Below, piece by piece: positions 61,501-64,000 of a DNA stretch of 64,000 nucleotides; the first letter of the stretch is position 1; the number at the start of each line of letters is the position of its first letter. The stretch is from assembly GCA_001430745.1 (NCBI GenBank), contig KQ482042.1, positions 2,159,035 to 2,223,034 of the forward strand. The letters run 5' to 3'. The position numbers were made by a program, and so were the translations under genes. Origin of the DNA: Auxenochlorella pyrenoidosa. Its lineage: Eukaryota > Chlorophyta > Trebouxiophyceae > Chlorellales > Chlorellaceae. The notes under the pieces were generated by a model that worked only from the letters and a program-made list of their open reading frames with translations, searched no databases and was not told where the DNA came from.

Positions 61501-62872
61501 AGTAGTGCCCGCCCGCGGCGCCGGGCCCCTCGTACGCCTCCACCTGCGCCATTACGTGCCGCACGCCGCCCACGCTGCCGCGCCGGGCGTGGAAGCTGGC
61601 CCAGGGGAGGAATGACTTGTAGTTCGGGGGCAGCCCCGCCCTGAGCAGCAGCTGCATGAGGCTGTTGACCTCGGCATGCATGCCGCTGCGGGCCAGGCGG
61701 TGCAGCAGCGCCCGCGCCGTCAGGTGGTCGGGCCGGCAGCTGCTGCCGGCACGTGCGGCGCTGCCTGTGCCCGGCCCGGCCCTGCTCCCCTCCTGGTGGC
61801 TGCTTTCCTGTCTATCGCTGCTGCTACTGCTGCTGCTACTGCCACAGGCGCACTGCACCAACTCCTCCACAACTGCATGCAACTGCTCCTCCGCCACCGT
61901 GAGCAGCGCAGAGTTAAAGAGCTGCGTGCGTTGATGCTGGCGCAGCAGCGCCTGCAGCTTGCCTAGATCGCCTGCAGGGGAGCAGTTGGGGGGCAAGGGG
62001 CGCCTGCGGTGACTGGCCTGCACCCCCGGCAAATCCGGCCGCACCCCAGGAAGGCACAGGAGGCAGCCACCTGCCACGCAGGCCAAGCGGCGGCGCTCAC
62101 CGCCTGTGGATTCCAGCAGAGCCCTGTCCAGCGGCGGCACCTCTGGCAGGGACAGAGCGCTCTCGTCAGCCTCCAGCCCAGGCAGGACCCTGCGCCGTCC
62201 CAGCAGCAGCTTAGACAGAGTGCTTCTGTCACCGCTGCCGCCGTCGGTGCTGGCAACGCTCCCGCCGCCACTGCTGCCTCTGCTGCCTCTGCTACTGCCT
62301 CTGCCGCTGCCACCGCTGCCGCTGTCAGTAGAGCAATGCAAGCTCGGCCCTCGCCGTCGTCGCCTGCTGCTGTTGGTGCCCTTGCTGCGGGTCCCTGCTG
62401 CTTCTACCTCGGTTGCTGTTAGGCTGTCTGGAAGGGCGGCAGCACTGCTTGGCACAGTAGTGGGCACATACGAGCGCCGCTGCGCTGCCCACGGCTGCGT
62501 CGCAAGGCGCTGCAGGATGTCAGTGAGCTGGGCTACTCCCCTACACCTTCCACTCCTCCCGTCTCTGTCGTCGCAGTGATGGCTGCCTGTCGAGCTACTG
62601 ATGGTGTGCAGGGCAGCGCGGCCGCCGGTTGGGGCGGTGCCGCCTGCCTCTGCTGCCACTGGCGCTGCCAACCCTGCTACCGTCTGCAGTCCAGGGAGCC
62701 CAGCACCCCCCAGTGCATTCTGCAACTGTCCATACAGTTGGAGCCGCAACAACTCCGCCCCTCGAGAGCGCAGGGCCATTGCCAGGACCCTCAAAGGGCA
62801 GGCTGGGCGCAAACCAGGGCTGAAAGGCTTGGGTTGAGTGTTATCACTGCATTGATTCGGCCTGCAGCCCAA
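58545..62872 (-). CDS. PPR-SMR protein (pentatricopeptide repeats plus C-terminal Smr domain), probably organellar
   Basis: PPR-SMR proteins bind organellar RNA and act in chloroplast or mitochondrial gene expression. The first long exon (62872 to about 62110) encodes an Arg/Ala-rich N-terminus and a Ser/Gly-rich low-complexity stretch. PPR units follow: LTARALLHRLARSGMHAEVN, YCTSGRWKEADGVLPEMRE with RGVPPSDYVYRALI, ARAVFDDMVRSGVTPSHATW with SALVNAYAES, VWGALTKAFARSGDWRRALE, VWGCAIEAAAVAGKP, and VWTSLLCAYGATRDAGRAEA with GCRPNGKTYTELMAQL. The Smr domain then has VDLHGFSPWTAQ, LVVLDVLRRLLAVHQ and DLITGRGNRR, matching the L-D-L-H-G and T-G-x-G motifs, and ends at 58545. The start may instead be the ATG at 62779 (MALRSRGAELLRLQ), a more typical transit peptide. 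The target RNA is unknown. Confidence 0.88.
61434..61486. repeat. (CCCCA)n tract in a PPR-SMR intron
   Basis: An imperfect CCCCAC repeat lies just inside the donor side of an intron; on the coding (minus) strand it is a G-rich run directly after the splice donor. Confidence 0.75.
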
Positions 62873-63372
62873 TCATGGCAAAACCTGTGGCAGACAAGGA
62901 CAGCGCCTGCCAGCAGGGCAGGGCAGGGCAGCGAGACCATCGTGCTACCGGCTAGAGCACAATCGAACGCAGGTACAAGCGCATCCAATTTGGGCAGACC
63001 TCAGGTCTCTTGCGCTTCAATCGTCTTTCAGGCAGCTCTTGCAGCCAGTCTCGGCTGTAAACTTAGCGATCGAACAAAGTTCCGATTACTAGCAGTGGCG
63101 GGACCAAACACAGTGAGCTCTGCTGCCCTTTGCGCGATGTTCTCCGCTCTATCAACAGTGGCGAGGGCTGTCTGCGACACAAACCCAGTGGGGCTGAGCA
63201 GAGAAAGCGCCCTACCTGCACGATCGTTCAACCCCTCACCGCCTGCCGCCACCGCTGCCGCCACTGCTGCCGCCTCTGTGGCAGCTCCCCCTGGCAGCGG
63301 CTGCACCATCGACGCTGAAGCAGCGGCGGTAGCAGTGGAGTGCCGCCGTCGCGGCAGGCGCGGCGTGGCAGC
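62873..63372. promoter_or_regulatory. Divergent region, PPR-SMR/RPB7
   Basis: 500 bases separate the outermost start codons. The centre (about 62960-63110) is AT-richer, as expected for a promoter. No defined element was recognised. Confidence 0.45.
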
Positions 63373-64000
63373 ATGTTTTACATCAAGGACCTGGACAAGG
63401 AGCTGGAGGTGCAGCCGCGGTTCTTCGGGCCCCGCCTGCGCGAGGAGATTGAGCGGCGGCTACGGCAGGAGGTGCGCTGCCTGCCCACTGCGCGGGCTGC
63501 ATGCACCGCCTTGCAGCCCAAACGAGACGACCGACGTGCGCAGCAGCCGAGCATGCGTGCGCTGTTGCTCGTGCATCATGGCCTGCTGCGCTTTGCAGCA
63601 GCCTGGCCATCCATAGCACCCACCAGCATCTGCCCGTGCCGCCGCTGCGTGCTCTCTGCCCCTTGCTCTGCCCTTGTTGCCCCGGCCCTCAGATCGCAGC
63701 ACCCAGGTCTGCGCGCATCAGACAGGAGCAAGGTTGGGCTCCCAAGAACAGCCCGGTGACCTGCCTGCGGCAGCCGGCCTGAGCCCACGCCCTCGGCTTG
63801 CCGCGCCGCAGGTGGAGGGCACCTGCAACGGGCAGTACGGCTTCATCCTGGGGGTGCTGGGCATCACGGACACGGGGCGCGGCCTGCTGCGCGAGGGCAC
63901 CGGCGCGGCGGTGTTCAACCTCAAGTACTCGTGCATCTGCTTCAAGCCCTTCAAGGGCGAGGTCATGGACGTGGTGGTCACCTCGGTGAACAAGGTGGGG
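63373..64000 (+). CDS. RPB7: RNA polymerase II subunit RPB7, 5' part
   Basis: RPB7 pairs with RPB4 in the stalk of RNA polymerase II and contacts the emerging transcript. Exon 1 (63373-63471) encodes MFYIKDLDKELEVQPRFFGP and LREEIERRLRQE. Exon 2 (63812-63994) encodes VEGTCNGQYGFILGVLGITD, GRGLLREGTGAAVFNLKYSC and FKPFKGEVMDVVVTSVNK, and ends at a GTGGGG donor just inside the window. These match the N-terminal tip domain of eukaryotic RPB7 almost residue by residue, including the MFF/MFY start and the GYGFI-like loop. The S1/OB half lies beyond the right edge. An in-frame ATG at 63340 exists, but the MFYIKDL start is the conserved one. Confidence 0.95.

Overview
This is nuclear DNA from a green alga, most likely a trebouxiophyte of the Chlorella type. 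The sequence is strongly GC-rich. Nearly every gene is cut into many short exons by GT-AG (some GC-AG) introns, often with C-rich 3' splice tracts, and the encoded proteins are eukaryotic and plant-like: AMT1, 14-3-3, UBC13, RPB7, PEX3, TRAPPC2, PPR-SMR and a land-plant-type ureidoglycine aminohydrolase. There are two assembly gaps, 18837-19656 and 39722-40290. I saw no rRNA, convincing tRNA, CRISPR array, transposon or virus-like element.

Layout, left to right. A mitochondrial carrier runs off the left edge (minus). An unidentified secreted protein of 374 aa follows (plus, 1787-4797). Then come a membrane-anchored kelch protein (minus), a glutamine/alanine-rich coiled-coil protein (minus), (S)-ureidoglycine aminohydrolase (minus) and PDCD5 (minus). 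Organellar polynucleotide phosphorylase follows on plus, interrupted by the first gap. A TM9SF nonaspanin (minus) is divergent from TRAPPC2 (plus), which is followed by PEX3 (plus), a protein made of helicase-associated (HA) repeats (plus) and an AMT1 ammonium transporter (plus, 13 exons). After the second gap come a 14-3-3 protein (minus), a very small complex I subunit gene hidden in four exons (minus, 43977-44762) and UBC13 (plus). Two tandem paralogous cationic amino acid transporters (minus), a PPR-SMR protein (minus) and the start of RPB7 (plus, runs off the right edge) finish the window.

How the genes relate. Most are unlinked housekeeping functions, as expected in a compact algal genome with short intergenic spaces and several divergent pairs (carrier/secreted protein, TM9SF/TRAPPC2, complex I subunit/UBC13, PPR-SMR/RPB7). 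Four genes deal with nitrogen acquisition: ureidoglycine aminohydrolase, AMT1 and the two amino acid transporters. They are spread over 45 kb and interleaved with unrelated genes, so I do not claim a functional cluster. I found no convincing previously undescribed multi-gene system. The most rewarding items are the small complex I subunit gene, the unidentified secreted protein, and the tandem transporter pair, which shows patchy near-identity and an intron present in only one copy.

Exon limits were read by eye from splice consensus and reading-frame continuity. Where phases were checked through the whole gene (secreted protein, TRAPPC2, AMT1, UBC13, complex I subunit) the structures are firm. 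Elsewhere the extents are good but individual junctions are approximate.
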